A stretch of DNA of 64,000 nt from the NCBI RefSeq assembly GCF_900460525.1, contig NZ_UHIY01000001.1:2852001-2916000 (forward strand), in the 5' to 3' direction. Source of the DNA: Yersinia kristensenii. GTDB taxonomy: Bacteria > Pseudomonadota > Gammaproteobacteria > Enterobacterales > Enterobacteriaceae. Positions within the stretch are counted from its first letter, which is position 1, and every line of letters starts with the position of its first letter. Shown piece by piece: positions 18,167 to 27,830 of the stretch. Made by a program: the position numbers and the translations under genes. The notes below the pieces were generated by a model. It made no database searches. It saw only the letters and a list, made by a program, of their open reading frames with translations, and was not told where the DNA came from.

Positions 18167-18464
18167 GATAATAAGTTATACGGGAGTGGGGGGAGGGAGA
18201 CTGTATTGTATTGGCCGTGCAATATAGCCTCTTTTATTTATCGAGTTCGGGATAAGATTAAGCAAATGGCGCATTGATATGAAACGCCGCAGCCAAACTG
18301 TACATCAGCTTTTACCCCTAATCTCAGCCCTTTTCTACTCTTGCTGAGATTTCATGCAAACTGGAGGCGATACTCTTGCCATCTTGTGGCATAATGCGCG
18401 CCGAATCACATTTTCTATAATTCTTGAATATCCCTATTCAGTAATCCAATCGAGAGCGAGCTCT

Positions 18465-20060
18465 GTGCTAAGTACTAACAATATCACCATGCAATTCGGC
18501 AGCAAGCCGCTGTTTGAAAACATTTCAGTAAAATTCGGTGGCGGTAACCGCTATGGCCTGATCGGTGCTAATGGTTGTGGTAAATCCACTTTCATGAAAA
18601 TCCTTGGCGGTGATTTAGTACCCAGCGGCGGTAACGTATTCCTTGACCCGAATGAGCGTTTGGGTAAGTTACGTCAGGACCAATTCGCCTTTGAAAACAA
18701 CACAGTGCTCGACACCGTTATTATGGGTCACGGCGAACTGTGGGAAGTAAAAGAAGAGCGCGATCGCATTTACGCCATGGCCGAAATGAGTGAAGCAGAC
18801 GGCTATAAAGTCGCTGATCTGGAAGTTGCCTATGGTGAAATGGATGGTTACAGCGCAGAAGCCCGTGCCGGTGAATTGTTGCTCGGTGTCGGTATTCCGG
18901 TTGAACAACATTATGGCCTGATGAGCGAAATCGCTCCCGGCTTCAAATTGCGTGTATTGCTGGCACAGGCTTTGTTCTCCGATCCGGAAATTTTGTTACT
19001 CGACGAACCTACCAACAACTTGGATATCGATACTATCCGCTGGTTGGAACAAATTCTGAACGAACGTAACAGCACCATGATCATTATTTCCCATGACCGC
19101 CACTTCCTGAATATGGTGTGTACCCACATGGCGGATTTAGATTACGGCGAACTGCGTGTTTATCCGGGTAACTATGATGAGTATATGACGGCGGCGACTC
19201 AAGCTCGCGATCGTCTGCTCTCTGATAATGCCAAGAAAAAGGCGCAGATCTCGGAGTTGCAATCTTTCGTTAGCCGCTTTAGTGCCAACGCCTCGAAATC
19301 CAAACAGGCAACATCACGCGCTCGTCAGATTGATAAAATTCAGCTTGATGAAGTGAAAGCCTCTAGCCGGCAGAACCCGTTTATCCGCTTTGATCAGGAT
19401 AAAAAGTTGTTCCGGAATGCGCTGGAAGTTGAATTGCTGACGAAAGGTTTTGATAACGGCCCATTGTTTAAAAACCTTAATTTGCGGCTGGAAGTGGGCG
19501 AGAAAGTGGCTATTCTTGGGCCAAATGGTATTGGTAAATCGACCTTACTGAAAACATTGGTCGGGGATTATGAAGCAGACGCGGGTACTGTGAAATGGTC
19601 TGAAAACAGCAAGATCGGCTACTATGCACAGGATCACGCCAGCGATTTTGAAATCGATCTGACAGTATTTGACTGGATGAGTCAGTGGAAACAGGAAAAA
19701 GATGACGAGCAGGCTGTGCGCAGTGTGCTGGGTCGCTTGCTGTTTAGCCAGGACGATATCAAGAAAAAAGTACAGGTCTTGTCAGGTGGTGAGAAAGGGC
19801 GGATGTTATTTGGTAAGCTGATGATGCAGCGCCCTAATATCCTGGTAATGGATGAGCCAACCAACCATTTGGATATGGAATCAATTGAAGCTCTTAACAT
19901 GGCATTAGAAATGTACGAAGGCACGTTAATCTTCGTTTCTCATGACCGTGAATTTGTGAGTTCATTGGCGACCCGAGTGATTGAAATGACACCAAGCAAG
20001 CTGATCGACTTTACTGGTAACTACGAAGATTATCTGCGTAGCCAGGGTATTCAGTCCTGA
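18465..20060 (+). CDS. ybiT: ABC-F ATPase YbiT
   Basis: A 531-residue duplicated ATPase without membrane segments. It is very close to E. coli YbiT (530 aa), a ribosome-associated ABC-F factor. It has Walker A1 [12 protein letters not shown], Walker B1 [12 protein letters not shown], a linker (about 235-330) rich in Lys/Arg with [17 protein letters not shown], Walker A2 [11 protein letters not shown], signature [12 protein letters not shown] and Walker B2 [11 protein letters not shown]. The first half lacks a canonical LSGG signature ([11 protein letters not shown]), as in E. coli. GTG 18465 is chosen because it aligns with the E. coli start and follows a GAG-rich stretch; upstream in-frame codons are not conserved-looking. 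Likely role: rescue or tuning of ribosomes. Confidence 0.93.
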   Translation: MLSTNNITMQFGSKPLFENISVKFGGGNRYGLIGANGCGKSTFMKILGGDLVPSGGNVFLDPNERLGKLRQDQFAFENNTVLDTVIMGHGELWEVKEERDRIYAMAEMSEADGYKVADLEVAYGEMDGYSAEARAGELLLGVGIPVEQHYGLMSEIAPGFKLRVLLAQALFSDPEILLLDEPTNNLDIDTIRWLEQILNERNSTMIIISHDRHFLNMVCTHMADLDYGELRVYPGNYDEYMTAATQARDRLLSDNAKKKAQISELQSFVSRFSANASKSKQATSRARQIDKIQLDEVKASSRQNPFIRFDQDKKLFRNALEVELLTKGFDNGPLFKNLNLRLEVGEKVAILGPNGIGKSTLLKTLVGDYEADAGTVKWSENSKIGYYAQDHASDFEIDLTVFDWMSQWKQEKDDEQAVRSVLGRLLFSQDDIKKKVQVLSGGEKGRMLFGKLMMQRPNILVMDEPTNHLDMESIEALNMALEMYEGTLIFVSHDREFVSSLATRVIEMTPSKLIDFTGNYEDYLRSQGIQS

Positions 20061-20083
20061 TTATTTGATTGCGTGTTGATAAG

Positions 20084-20110
20084 AAAGCTGATGCATTGCA
20101 TCAGCTTTTT
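20084..20110 (+). terminator. Rho-independent terminator of ybiT
   Basis: AAAGCTGATGCA / TGCATCAGCTTTTTTT: 12-bp stem with a minimal loop and T-run 24 bases after ybiT, shared with the convergent moeB end. Confidence 0.88.
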
Positions 20111-20126
20111 TTATGCCCATATCCCA

Positions 20127-20882
20127 TTAGTCTTTACCGCAAACCTCGCAGTTGGCATCTTTTGCCAGCTTTAAACTGCGAAACTCTGCAGTCATGGCGT
20201 CATACATTAATATGCGGCCTGATATCACTTGCCCATAATCAGTCAGTAGCTTTATCGCTTCCATCGCTTGTAGATTGCCAATAATACCCACTAATGGAGC
20301 CATAACTCCGGCTTCAACGCAGGTTAGGGCGTTATCGCCAAATAACCGGCTGAGACAGCGATAGCACGGCTGATCCTCTTGATAGGTAAAGACACTAACT
20401 TGCCCCTCCATGCGAATTGCCGCACCAGAAATCAACGGTTTACGTTGGGTATGGCATAGGCGGTTAAGTTGCTCACGGCTGGCGACATTATCGGTACAAT
20501 CCAACACTAATTGATGCTCAGCTATGACAATAGCAAGCTGCTCATCATCTAACTGAATATCAACTGTTTTGAGTGTTAGGCCAGGATTCATCTCCGCTAA
20601 AGTTATTGCCGCAGAGGCGACTTTAGACACTCCGATACGGTCATCACGATGCAGAACTTGCCGTTGCAAGTTGGACAGAGAAACTGTGTCAAAATCCAGC
20701 AGTGTAAGATTGCCTACACCTGCCACTGCCAGATATTGTGCTGCCGCACACCCGAGCCCACCCAATCCGACAATCAACACCTTGGCTGCATTGAGCTTTT
20801 CCTGGCCGTCGAAATCAAAACCCCGTAAAACAATTTGCCGGTTATAACGCAGGGTTTGCGCATCGGAAAGTTCAGGCAACAT
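20127..20882 (-). CDS. moeB: Molybdopterin-synthase adenylyltransferase MoeB
   Basis: A 251-residue E1-like enzyme that adenylates the C-terminus of MoaD so it can be thiolated for molybdopterin synthesis. It has the nucleotide-binding VLIVGLGGLGCAAAQYLA, the catalytic Asp region LVLDCTDNVASREQ, and zinc-binding pairs CYRC and C-terminal CEVC. ATG 20882 has TTGGAG upstream; a TTG four codons earlier overlaps that ribosome site. It lies 36 bases after moeA in the same direction, giving a moeAB operon. The operon supplies molybdenum cofactor, which the formate dehydrogenase at 46-48 kb requires. Confidence 0.95.
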   Translation of the reverse strand: MLPELSDAQTLRYNRQIVLRGFDFDGQEKLNAAKVLIVGLGGLGCAAAQYLAVAGVGNLTLLDFDTVSLSNLQRQVLHRDDRIGVSKVASAAITLAEMNPGLTLKTVDIQLDDEQLAIVIAEHQLVLDCTDNVASREQLNRLCHTQRKPLISGAAIRMEGQVSVFTYQEDQPCYRCLSRLFGDNALTCVEAGVMAPLVGIIGNLQAMEAIKLLTDYGQVISGRILMYDAMTAEFRSLKLAKDANCEVCGKD

Positions 20883-20918
20883 ATTAGGCTCCAAGCAATT
20901 TTTTGTTAAAATAATTCA

Positions 20919-22154
20919 CTAAATCAATAATCCATTAAACAATTCAATTTCAACAATTTCACCGATTTCTACCGAACCCCGTTCCCGTTCAAGGACGATA
21001 AAACAGTTACCTTGGCTAAATGAGCTAAATACGTGTGAACCTTGATGGCCCGTTGTGCGCACTTCCAGCTCACCTTGGGCATTGGTTGTGAAAACTCCAC
21101 GTTGGAAATCTAAACGGCCCGGCGTTTTCTTCAATTTTGTTATTGTTTTTGCCTTCAAACGTAACGGCGGCTGCCAATTAGAGTGGCCGGAAAGTTTAGC
21201 AATGAGGGGTTGTACCAATTGATAAAATGTCAGTGCCGCAGAGACGGGATTACCCGGTAAGCCGCAGAACCAGGCATTTTCTAACTTACCGAAAGCAAAA
21301 GGTTTACCGGGTTTTATCGCTAACTTCCAGAAACCAACATCACCCAGTTCTTCCAACATTTGTTTAGTGTAATCCGCTTCGCCGACTGAAACCCCACCGC
21401 TACTAATGACTAAATCAGCCGCAGCATTGGCTTGTTCAAATGCATTGCGCAATGCTTGTTGGTCATCACGGATGACACCAAGATCAATGATTTGGCAACC
21501 TAATTGCTGCAACATTAAACGCACTGCAAAGCGATTGGTATCGTAAATCTCTCCCTCTCCCAAGGGTTGTCCGACAGGCTTCAATTCATCACCGGTAGAG
21601 AAAATAGCCACTTTCAGTACACGGAAAACGGTCAGCTCGGCAATCCCTAATGATGCTAATAGCGGCAACTGCGCAGCACCGAGTTTGATGCCTGCGTGGA
21701 AAACAGTCGCCCCTTGCTGGATATCTTCACCTGCCAGCCTGATATTTTGTCCAGCACGTATATTGCCGCTAAATGTAATACCTTGTTCACCCACAATCGC
21801 TTGTTCTTGCATGACGACAGCATCGGCACCTTCGGGAATTGGGGCACCGGTCATGATCCGAATACAGCTATTTGCTGGCCATTTATCTTTAAAGGGGGCG
21901 CCGGCGAAAGCTTTACCTGCCACTGGTAATGGCAGGGTGCTGCTAAGCTCATTACAGCGCACAGCATAACCGTCCATAGCTGAATTAGCGAAAGGTGACA
22001 CGGCAATCGGTGATGTAATTGCATTAGCTGTGATACGTCCCGCAGCATCAGTGAGCGCGATGGTTTCGGTGGCCTGTAATGGCGTGACCTGTGACAGCAT
22101 TTTAGTCAGTGCTTGTTCCAGAGAGATTAAATCCGAGGTATTACAGTGATCCAT
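20919..22154 (-). CDS. moeA: Molybdopterin molybdenumtransferase MoeA
   Basis: A 411-residue protein (E. coli MoeA 411) that inserts molybdate into adenylated molybdopterin. It shows the domain order of the family: N-terminal [30 protein letters not shown], then the MogA-like domain with [17 protein letters not shown] and [13 protein letters not shown]. Near the end are [28 protein letters not shown] and the beta-barrel domain IV with [10 protein letters not shown]. It is first gene of moeA-moeB. No ModE-like site was recognised in the 197-bp upstream gap shared with the divergent DUF924 gene. Confidence 0.95.
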   Translation of the reverse strand: MDHCNTSDLISLEQALTKMLSQVTPLQATETIALTDAAGRITANAITSPIAVSPFANSAMDGYAVRCNELSSTLPLPVAGKAFAGAPFKDKWPANSCIRIMTGAPIPEGADAVVMQEQAIVGEQGITFSGNIRAGQNIRLAGEDIQQGATVFHAGIKLGAAQLPLLASLGIAELTVFRVLKVAIFSTGDELKPVGQPLGEGEIYDTNRFAVRLMLQQLGCQIIDLGVIRDDQQALRNAFEQANAAADLVISSGGVSVGEADYTKQMLEELGDVGFWKLAIKPGKPFAFGKLENAWFCGLPGNPVSAALTFYQLVQPLIAKLSGHSNWQPPLRLKAKTITKLKKTPGRLDFQRGVFTTNAQGELEVRTTGHQGSHVFSSFSQGNCFIVLERERGSVEIGEIVEIELFNGLLI

Positions 22155-22351
22155 GCTGAACTCCGTGATCTGAGGGCACCGTTACAAGAAACTAGCGGGT
22201 GCTGGGCAATCTATCAATTTAGAGGGCCATTATGGCAGAGATTGTTATGCGGGTGAATTGATGGCGGCAAAGAGGCTACCGCCTGATACTGTCTTTTACC
22301 GAACGACTCTTTTTCTTAGCATTTGCTTTCATCAGGCAAACTGGGGGTAAT

Positions 22352-22891
22352 ATGGACTATCAAAAAATTCTTAGATTCTGGTTTAGTGAGATGGATCCGG
22401 CATTGTGGTTCAAAAAAGACGAAGATTTTGATACCTATTTACGTCAGCATTTCGGTGCTTTTTGGCAGGCTGCTTCTAAGGGGGAGCTGGCGCATTGGCG
22501 GCAGAATATTGAGGGGCGCCTGGCGGAAATACTCATATTAGATCAGTTTAGCCGAAACTTATTCCGTGATTTACCGACTTCTTTTTCCTGTGATGGCATG
22601 GCGTTAGTGTTGGCACAGGAGGCGGTCAGCAGTGGTCAAACTAGCCAACTGTCTGATACTCAACGTGGTTTTCTCTATTTGCCTTTTATGCATTCTGAGT
22701 CCGCATTAATCCATCAGCAAGCATTGAAGTTATATACCGAACTAGGTAATGAGACTCAGCTCGATTATGAATTGCGCCATAAAGCCATTATTGATCGCTT
22801 CGGCCGCTACCCACACCGCAATCATATTCTTGGGCGAGTATCCAGTGCCGAGGAGCAGGCTTTTCTGTTACAACCCGGATCTGCTTTTTAG
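22352..22891 (+). CDS. DUF924 family protein (TPR-like fold)
   Basis: A 179-residue soluble protein. The N-terminal ILRFWFSEMDPALWFKKDEDFD and central ILDQFSRNLFRD are the DUF924 signature, and the C-terminal RFGRYPHRNHILGR is the conserved histidine-arginine motif. The family has a tetratricopeptide-like helical fold; function is unknown. ATG 22352 follows GGGGGT at good spacing. It is divergent from moeA and stands alone. Confidence 0.85.
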   Translation: MDYQKILRFWFSEMDPALWFKKDEDFDTYLRQHFGAFWQAASKGELAHWRQNIEGRLAEILILDQFSRNLFRDLPTSFSCDGMALVLAQEAVSSGQTSQLSDTQRGFLYLPFMHSESALIHQQALKLYTELGNETQLDYELRHKAIIDRFGRYPHRNHILGRVSSAEEQAFLLQPGSAF

Positions 22892-23094
22892 TTCCAAAGG
22901 GGTGAACAATAAGTCGTCAGAGCTACACCAATACTGGCGGCTTATTGCTGTCTTGGCTATTACTGATCTTGCGGTCATGCTCACAAAAAAACACTCTCCC
23001 TAAAGTCGAATCGACATTTTTATCCATTTGACCTCACAGAATAATTTGAGTTTTTTCCTAAACTGCGATCCACTCCATAATGCTCATTGAAACC

Positions 23095-23128
23095 ATATTG
23101 TTACCAATATATAACAATCTAACAATAT
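23095..23128. promoter_or_regulatory. AT-rich inverted repeat upstream of kgtP
   Basis: ATATTGTTA at 23095-23103 and TAACAATAT at 23120-23128 are a perfect 9-bp inverted repeat; a further TAACAAT lies between them at 23112. It is 85 bases before the kgtP start and may be an operator. The rest of the 321-bp gap between the DUF924 gene and kgtP shows nothing else. Confidence 0.4.
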
Positions 23129-23212
23129 ATAGATGAGAACTCAGTCTCTACGGTTTTTTATTTCTGAGTTTATGTTGGCATGGAAGTTTAACAATATGGT
23201 AGATGGATCAAT

Positions 23213-24532
23213 ATGGTTGAAACAACATCATTAGAGACGAGCGCAGCATCACAATCAGCACGTTTGACAGAGAAAGCGGATACCCGGCAGAGAATTCGAG
23301 CTATCGTCGGTGCTTCCTCGGGTAATTTGGTTGAATGGTTCGACTTTTATATTTATTCGTTTTGTGCCCTTTACTTTGCACCGCTTTTTTTCCCTAGCGA
23401 TAATCCGACCACTCAGTTAGTGCAAACTGCGGGTGTTTTTGCCGCAGGTTTTTTGATGCGCCCTATTGGTGGCTGGTTATTTGGTTATATTGCCGATAAA
23501 CATGGTCGTAAGCTCTCCATGCTTATTTCTGTCTACATGATGTGTGCTGGCTCGTTAATGATTGCCTGCCTGCCAACATATGCTTCTATTGGTAGCCTCG
23601 CTCCTATTTTGTTATTAATTGCTCGCTTATTCCAAGGTCTATCAGTCGGTGGTGAATACGGCACCAGTGCTACCTATATGAGTGAAGTGGCAGTGAAAGG
23701 GCGCAAAGGTTTTTATGCTTCTTTCCAATATGTCACATTGATCGGCGGGCAATTACTGGCATTATTAGTGCTGGTTTTGTTACAGCAAACTCTATCATCT
23801 GAAGTATTACATAGTTGGGGCTGGCGGATTCCTTTTGTGCTTGGGGCATTGCTGGCCGTGGTTGCACTTTATTTACGCCGTTCATTGAATGAAACTTCAA
23901 ATGAAAAGACCCGTAACAAGAAAGATGCCGGTAGTTTGAAAGGGCTGTGGAAGCATCGACGAGCCTTTATTATGGTATTAGGTTTCACTGCTGGTGGTTC
24001 ACTGTCTTTTTATACTTATACGACTTATATGCAAAAATATTTAGTCAATACGGCTGGGATGGATGTGAAAACAGCCAGTCTGGTAATGACAGCGGCATTG
24101 TTTATTTTCATGATAATCCAACCCTTATTTGGTGCATTATCCGACCGTATTAGCCGGCGTACATCTATGCTGACTTTCGGTTTATTATCTATGCTACTCA
24201 CAGTGCCTATTCTCCATGCGTTGAAAGGTGTCACCAGCCCTTATATCGCCTTTATGCTGATTGTCACCGCACTAATTATTCTCAGCTTCTATACTGCTAT
24301 TGGTGGATTGCTGAAAGCCGAGATGTTTCCACCGGAGGTCAGAGCACTGGGGGTTGGCTTATCCTATGCGGTCGCCAATGCTATGTTTGGTGGTAGCGCT
24401 GAATATGTCGCGTTATCTCTCAAATCTTTTGATATGGAAAACAGTTTCTTCTGGTATGTCTCAGCCATGTGTTTCCTCACCTTCCTGGTTTCATTACGTT
24501 TACACCGCAAAGGGCAGGAGGTTGAACTATAA
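23213..24532 (+). CDS. kgtP: Alpha-ketoglutarate permease KgtP (MHS family)
   Basis: A 439-residue, twelve-helix MFS transporter. It aligns throughout with E. coli KgtP (432 aa): [90 protein letters not shown] and [22 protein letters not shown]. It takes up 2-oxoglutarate by proton symport. Translation starts at ATG 23213 with a GATGGATC stretch before it. It is the conserved left neighbour of the dar operon and converges on darE. Confidence 0.92.
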   Translation: MVETTSLETSAASQSARLTEKADTRQRIRAIVGASSGNLVEWFDFYIYSFCALYFAPLFFPSDNPTTQLVQTAGVFAAGFLMRPIGGWLFGYIADKHGRKLSMLISVYMMCAGSLMIACLPTYASIGSLAPILLLIARLFQGLSVGGEYGTSATYMSEVAVKGRKGFYASFQYVTLIGGQLLALLVLVLLQQTLSSEVLHSWGWRIPFVLGALLAVVALYLRRSLNETSNEKTRNKKDAGSLKGLWKHRRAFIMVLGFTAGGSLSFYTYTTYMQKYLVNTAGMDVKTASLVMTAALFIFMIIQPLFGALSDRISRRTSMLTFGLLSMLLTVPILHALKGVTSPYIAFMLIVTALIILSFYTAIGGLLKAEMFPPEVRALGVGLSYAVANAMFGGSAEYVALSLKSFDMENSFFWYVSAMCFLTFLVSLRLHRKGQEVEL

Positions 24533-24552
24533 AGGGCTAATCTTGCGTACAA

Positions 24553-24578
24553 CTGAAGCCACAATAAGATGGCTTCAG
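24553..24578. terminator. Hairpin between convergent kgtP and darE
   Basis: CTGAAGCCA (24553-24561) and TGGCTTCAG (24570-24578) form a perfect 9-bp stem with an 8-base loop. The right arm overlaps the darE stop codon at 24575-24577. No strong T-run follows on either strand, so termination is likely weak or bidirectional. Confidence 0.55.
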
Positions 24579-25885
24579 TAAGTATTGGCTAAATAACGTT
24601 GAATGGTCGCCAGTAATTTCCCTGTTCCACAACATGTATCATTATATCCTGCTGTATGTCGACGGTTAATAACCCGGTCATGGGGGCAGCCGCCATGACA
24701 AATAGAAAACCACTCGCAAAGTTGCATTTTTTCAGTCGCATTTTTTTCCTCATTGATGGCTTGTTGATTATGCGATGAATGAGCTAAAAGATCCGCCAGG
24801 TCAGTATTTAACAAAGATCCATAGATGCTACCTTTATCACCCACATATTTGTCGCAGGGAGAGATGTCACCATTGGGTTCTAAGGTGATAATTTCTTGCG
24901 AGCAATTGCCAGACCAATAACATGCGGAAGGTTTATTTTTAGCATCTTTCAATACACGAATAAAATCATCAAAAACAGCAATATGTATTTTTCCCTGATA
25001 ACCGTTTACCCAAATAGTAAACAGCTCTGATAGAAACTGGATAAATTCAGCATAACTGATAAATTCTTCGCCAACATACTGCCCTTTAACGAGTCTATTA
25101 TCAGGAACTATATTAAGAAACTCAATGTGGGTTAATTCTATTGAGATAAAATAGTCCAACATCTCTTTCATGTCAGTTTTATAAACTTCTCGGTCAACAA
25201 CAATAAGAGCACCATATGGAATATTATACTCGAGAAGTTTTTTTATTCCTTTGGCTATGCGATCAGATGTCTTTCTGCCTCGATAGTCTACCCGCCGTTT
25301 ATCATTTACTGCTGGTACTCCATCAAGACTAATTCCGACGTTCATGCCAATACCTTTAATAAATATTAACCACTCATCTGAGATATTAACGACATTTGAT
25401 TGCATGGTGTTGGTTATATATTGCTCTGGCCGCTTGAATTGTTGCTGCAACCAAATAAGTTTTTTAAAAAATGCTGGCTTTAGTAGTGTGATTTCACCGC
25501 CATGCCAGACAAACTCAAATCTATTTACATTAGGAATGGCCAGGATCTGCCGTACTGTCCGGACGAGGGTATGAAATAACACCGTCTGATTGGGGCCTTC
25601 TGCCCATGAGTGGCAGTAGGTACAACGAAGATTACATAAACGGGTTGCCTTTAACACAACAACCAGTTTTTTTGCTTTAATAGCTTTCACTGAAATACTT
25701 TTTTTTATCTCTTCGTTGAATGTATCTAGCTCATCACTATCGAGTAATTTTTTTGCTGGTATTTTACCAATAAGATAAGATGATAGTGTTCTGTATTCAC
25801 ATGTATCGAGCTTTTCCAGTTCTTTAAGACCTATATTATTTATCTTAGTGCAATCAATGAATTTTACCGGAATTATATTATCCAT
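24575..25885 (-). CDS. darE: Darobactin-forming radical SAM/SPASM enzyme DarE
   Basis: A 436-residue radical SAM protein. The SAM-cluster motif is C84-x3-C88-x2-C91 in ATRLCNLRCTYCHSWAEG, followed by VWHGGEITLL (GGE) and the barrel motif VGISLDG. The C-terminal SPASM-type domain carries C322, C328, C344 (NGDISPCDKY), C390, C396, C400 (CEWFSICHGGCPHD) and C418/C419, enough for two auxiliary 4Fe-4S clusters. In the known darobactin pathway this enzyme alone forms the ether bond between Trp1 and Trp3 and the C-C bond between Trp3 and Lys5. The precursor here contains exactly those residues. It is the last gene of the operon, 17 bases after darD. AT-rich codon use differs from kgtP next door. Confidence 0.93.
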   Translation of the reverse strand: MDNIIPVKFIDCTKINNIGLKELEKLDTCEYRTLSSYLIGKIPAKKLLDSDELDTFNEEIKKSISVKAIKAKKLVVVLKATRLCNLRCTYCHSWAEGPNQTVLFHTLVRTVRQILAIPNVNRFEFVWHGGEITLLKPAFFKKLIWLQQQFKRPEQYITNTMQSNVVNISDEWLIFIKGIGMNVGISLDGVPAVNDKRRVDYRGRKTSDRIAKGIKKLLEYNIPYGALIVVDREVYKTDMKEMLDYFISIELTHIEFLNIVPDNRLVKGQYVGEEFISYAEFIQFLSELFTIWVNGYQGKIHIAVFDDFIRVLKDAKNKPSACYWSGNCSQEIITLEPNGDISPCDKYVGDKGSIYGSLLNTDLADLLAHSSHNQQAINEEKNATEKMQLCEWFSICHGGCPHDRVINRRHTAGYNDTCCGTGKLLATIQRYLANTY

Positions 25886-25902
25886 AGCATATTCCTATTT
25901 GT

Positions 25903-26562
25903 TCATGTAAGTTTTCCATCTCTCATGTTTATTATTCTGTTGCCATATGAAGAAGCTTCATCTGAATGTGTAACCATAATAATAGTTGTACCTTTTTGGT
26001 TTATATATTTTAATTGCTGTAATACAGAAAGGGCATTTTTACTGTCTAAATTGCCAGTAGGCTCATCAGCCAAGAGCAATGCAGGGTTAGATACCATCGC
26101 TCTGGCGATGGCGACTCGTTGTTGTTGACCGCCTGAGAGTTGCATTGGTTTATGATTTTTCCGGTTATCAATATCGAACAGGTTTAAAATTTGGTTAACT
26201 TGTTCAGTACGTTCCTTTTTGCCAATGCCCCGATATTTAAGTGGTAAGGCAACGTTATCAAAAATAGATAAGTGTGAAATGAGATTGAATGATTGAAATA
26301 TATAACCTATTAATAATCGTCGTAATATTATTTTTTGTGAGTAGCTCATATCAATAATGTTTTTTTTCGCCAGTGTGAATGAACCATTATCAAGAGAGTC
26401 AAACAGACCGATGATATTAAGTAATGTGGATTTTCCTGAGCCTGATGGCCCCATAATAGAAACGAAATCACCTTTTTCAACGCTGAAGCTAAGATGATTA
26501 AGAACCTTGGTTTTAATTGTTTTGGTGGTATAACACTTTTCAGCATTTTGTATATTTAGCAT
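25903..26562 (-). CDS. darD: Darobactin ABC exporter ATP-binding protein DarD
   Basis: A 219-residue ATPase of the MacB/LolD type: Walker [11 protein letters not shown], signature [15 protein letters not shown], Walker B LLLADEPTGNLDS and switch His in VTHSDE. It should power export of the mature peptide with permease DarB and adaptor DarC. ATG 26562 lies one base after the darC stop, so the genes are translationally coupled; the longer frame upstream is darC in another frame. The tripartite MacAB-like design implies a link to an outer-membrane channel such as TolC encoded elsewhere. Confidence 0.92.
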   Translation of the reverse strand: MLNIQNAEKCYTTKTIKTKVLNHLSFSVEKGDFVSIMGPSGSGKSTLLNIIGLFDSLDNGSFTLAKKNIIDMSYSQKIILRRLLIGYIFQSFNLISHLSIFDNVALPLKYRGIGKKERTEQVNQILNLFDIDNRKNHKPMQLSGGQQQRVAIARAMVSNPALLLADEPTGNLDSKNALSVLQQLKYINQKGTTIIMVTHSDEASSYGNRIINMRDGKLT

Positions 26563-26563
26563 G

Positions 26564-27826
26564 TTATTTGAACTCAATAATATCGTATTCACTATTGTTA
26601 GTTTCTGGGGGGGTGACAATGATTTCCCCAACCTTTATTCCTGCTATTATCTCTGTTTTCATCGGGCTTCGACGATCTATTTCTATTTTAGATTTAATAG
26701 CTAGATCATTTTCTGGCTGATATATATAGATGAAATTATTTCCATCATCATCGGAAATGATACTATCAGTTGGTACCATCAATGCAGAGCTGTTTTTTTC
26801 TTGTAGTGGGATTTGTATTTCAATAGATTGCCCTCTTTTAAGTAGGGAGGTAGTGTCATGTAGTGGGATTAGTTTTGCTTTGAATTTACCATTTTCAACA
26901 ATAGTGGATACTGATTCAATAAGTAGTGGTGTATCTTGACCATTTATTACTGCCAATATTTGGCTTTGTGGCTTAATTTTATCGAGGTAATATTCACTGA
27001 AATAAACATTAAAATAATATGATTTAAGGTTGTCGATAATTGCAATTTTTTCGCCGGGTTTTATTTGTTGACCCAGTTCTACATCAAGGATAGATAAAAC
27101 CCCATCAATTGGAGCTTTTATAACTAATTGTTCCATCCCGTTTTCGATGATATCCATCATTCTCTCCAGTAATAATATAGAATCATCTATCCTCTTGAAT
27201 TGTAATGGGAATGATTCTTTATTTTTATTATCATGATCTTTTAAAATTTCACTTTTTATTTGCCAGTTTTTTAACATACCGACTTGGTTTTCCAGTTCGG
27301 ATTTTGCAATCATTGATTTCATGTCGAGGACTTGATGCCTGGCTAAATCTCTCGACATAGTCGTTATTTGATGCTGAGCCTCTTGTAAATTAAGTTTTGT
27401 CTCTCTATTATCTTGTTCCAATTGTATTTTCATATTGCGTAGATTGCTTATTTGCTCGGTAATATTTACTATTCTGGATGTCGTTTCCAGCATAAAATCG
27501 TAGTTAGATAAACGAATAATGACATCGCCTTTCTCGACAGTATCGAAAGCCTGTTTGGCGACTTCAGTGACTTTTCCTCCTCGTTCACTTGATACAATCA
27601 TACTTTCTTTAGGTACCGCGATAGCTCGTGTTGTCAGCACATCCTGATACACTTCTGCTTCAATAGTATGGAAAACAGCATTCTCTCGTGATATGAGTAA
27701 AGAGCGCTGAGCGGTAGATAAACAATAAATATAATAAAGACAAGAAATAATAGCCAATAATACGAAAAAAATAATTAACTTAGCAGTCGTGTTTTTATTT
27801 TTTCTCTGCTCAATATTTATATCCAT
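26564..27826 (-). CDS. darC: Darobactin exporter periplasmic adaptor DarC (HlyD/MFP family)
   Basis: A 420-residue membrane-fusion protein. One N-terminal helix (AKLIIFFVLLAIISCLYYIY, about 15-35) anchors it in the inner membrane. The half-lipoyl motifs flank a coiled coil of about 110-235 rich in Glu/Gln/Lys, and IKAPIDGVLSILDVELGQQI is the second lipoyl half. Beta-barrel and membrane-proximal parts follow, with VPTDSIISDDDG. It bridges DarB to an outer-membrane channel. It starts 4 bases after the darB stop and ends one base before darD. Confidence 0.9.
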   Translation of the reverse strand: MDINIEQRKNKNTTAKLIIFFVLLAIISCLYYIYCLSTAQRSLLISRENAVFHTIEAEVYQDVLTTRAIAVPKESMIVSSERGGKVTEVAKQAFDTVEKGDVIIRLSNYDFMLETTSRIVNITEQISNLRNMKIQLEQDNRETKLNLQEAQHQITTMSRDLARHQVLDMKSMIAKSELENQVGMLKNWQIKSEILKDHDNKNKESFPLQFKRIDDSILLLERMMDIIENGMEQLVIKAPIDGVLSILDVELGQQIKPGEKIAIIDNLKSYYFNVYFSEYYLDKIKPQSQILAVINGQDTPLLIESVSTIVENGKFKAKLIPLHDTTSLLKRGQSIEIQIPLQEKNSSALMVPTDSIISDDDGNNFIYIYQPENDLAIKSKIEIDRRSPMKTEIIAGIKVGEIIVTPPETNNSEYDIIEFK

Positions 27827-27830
27827 GATG

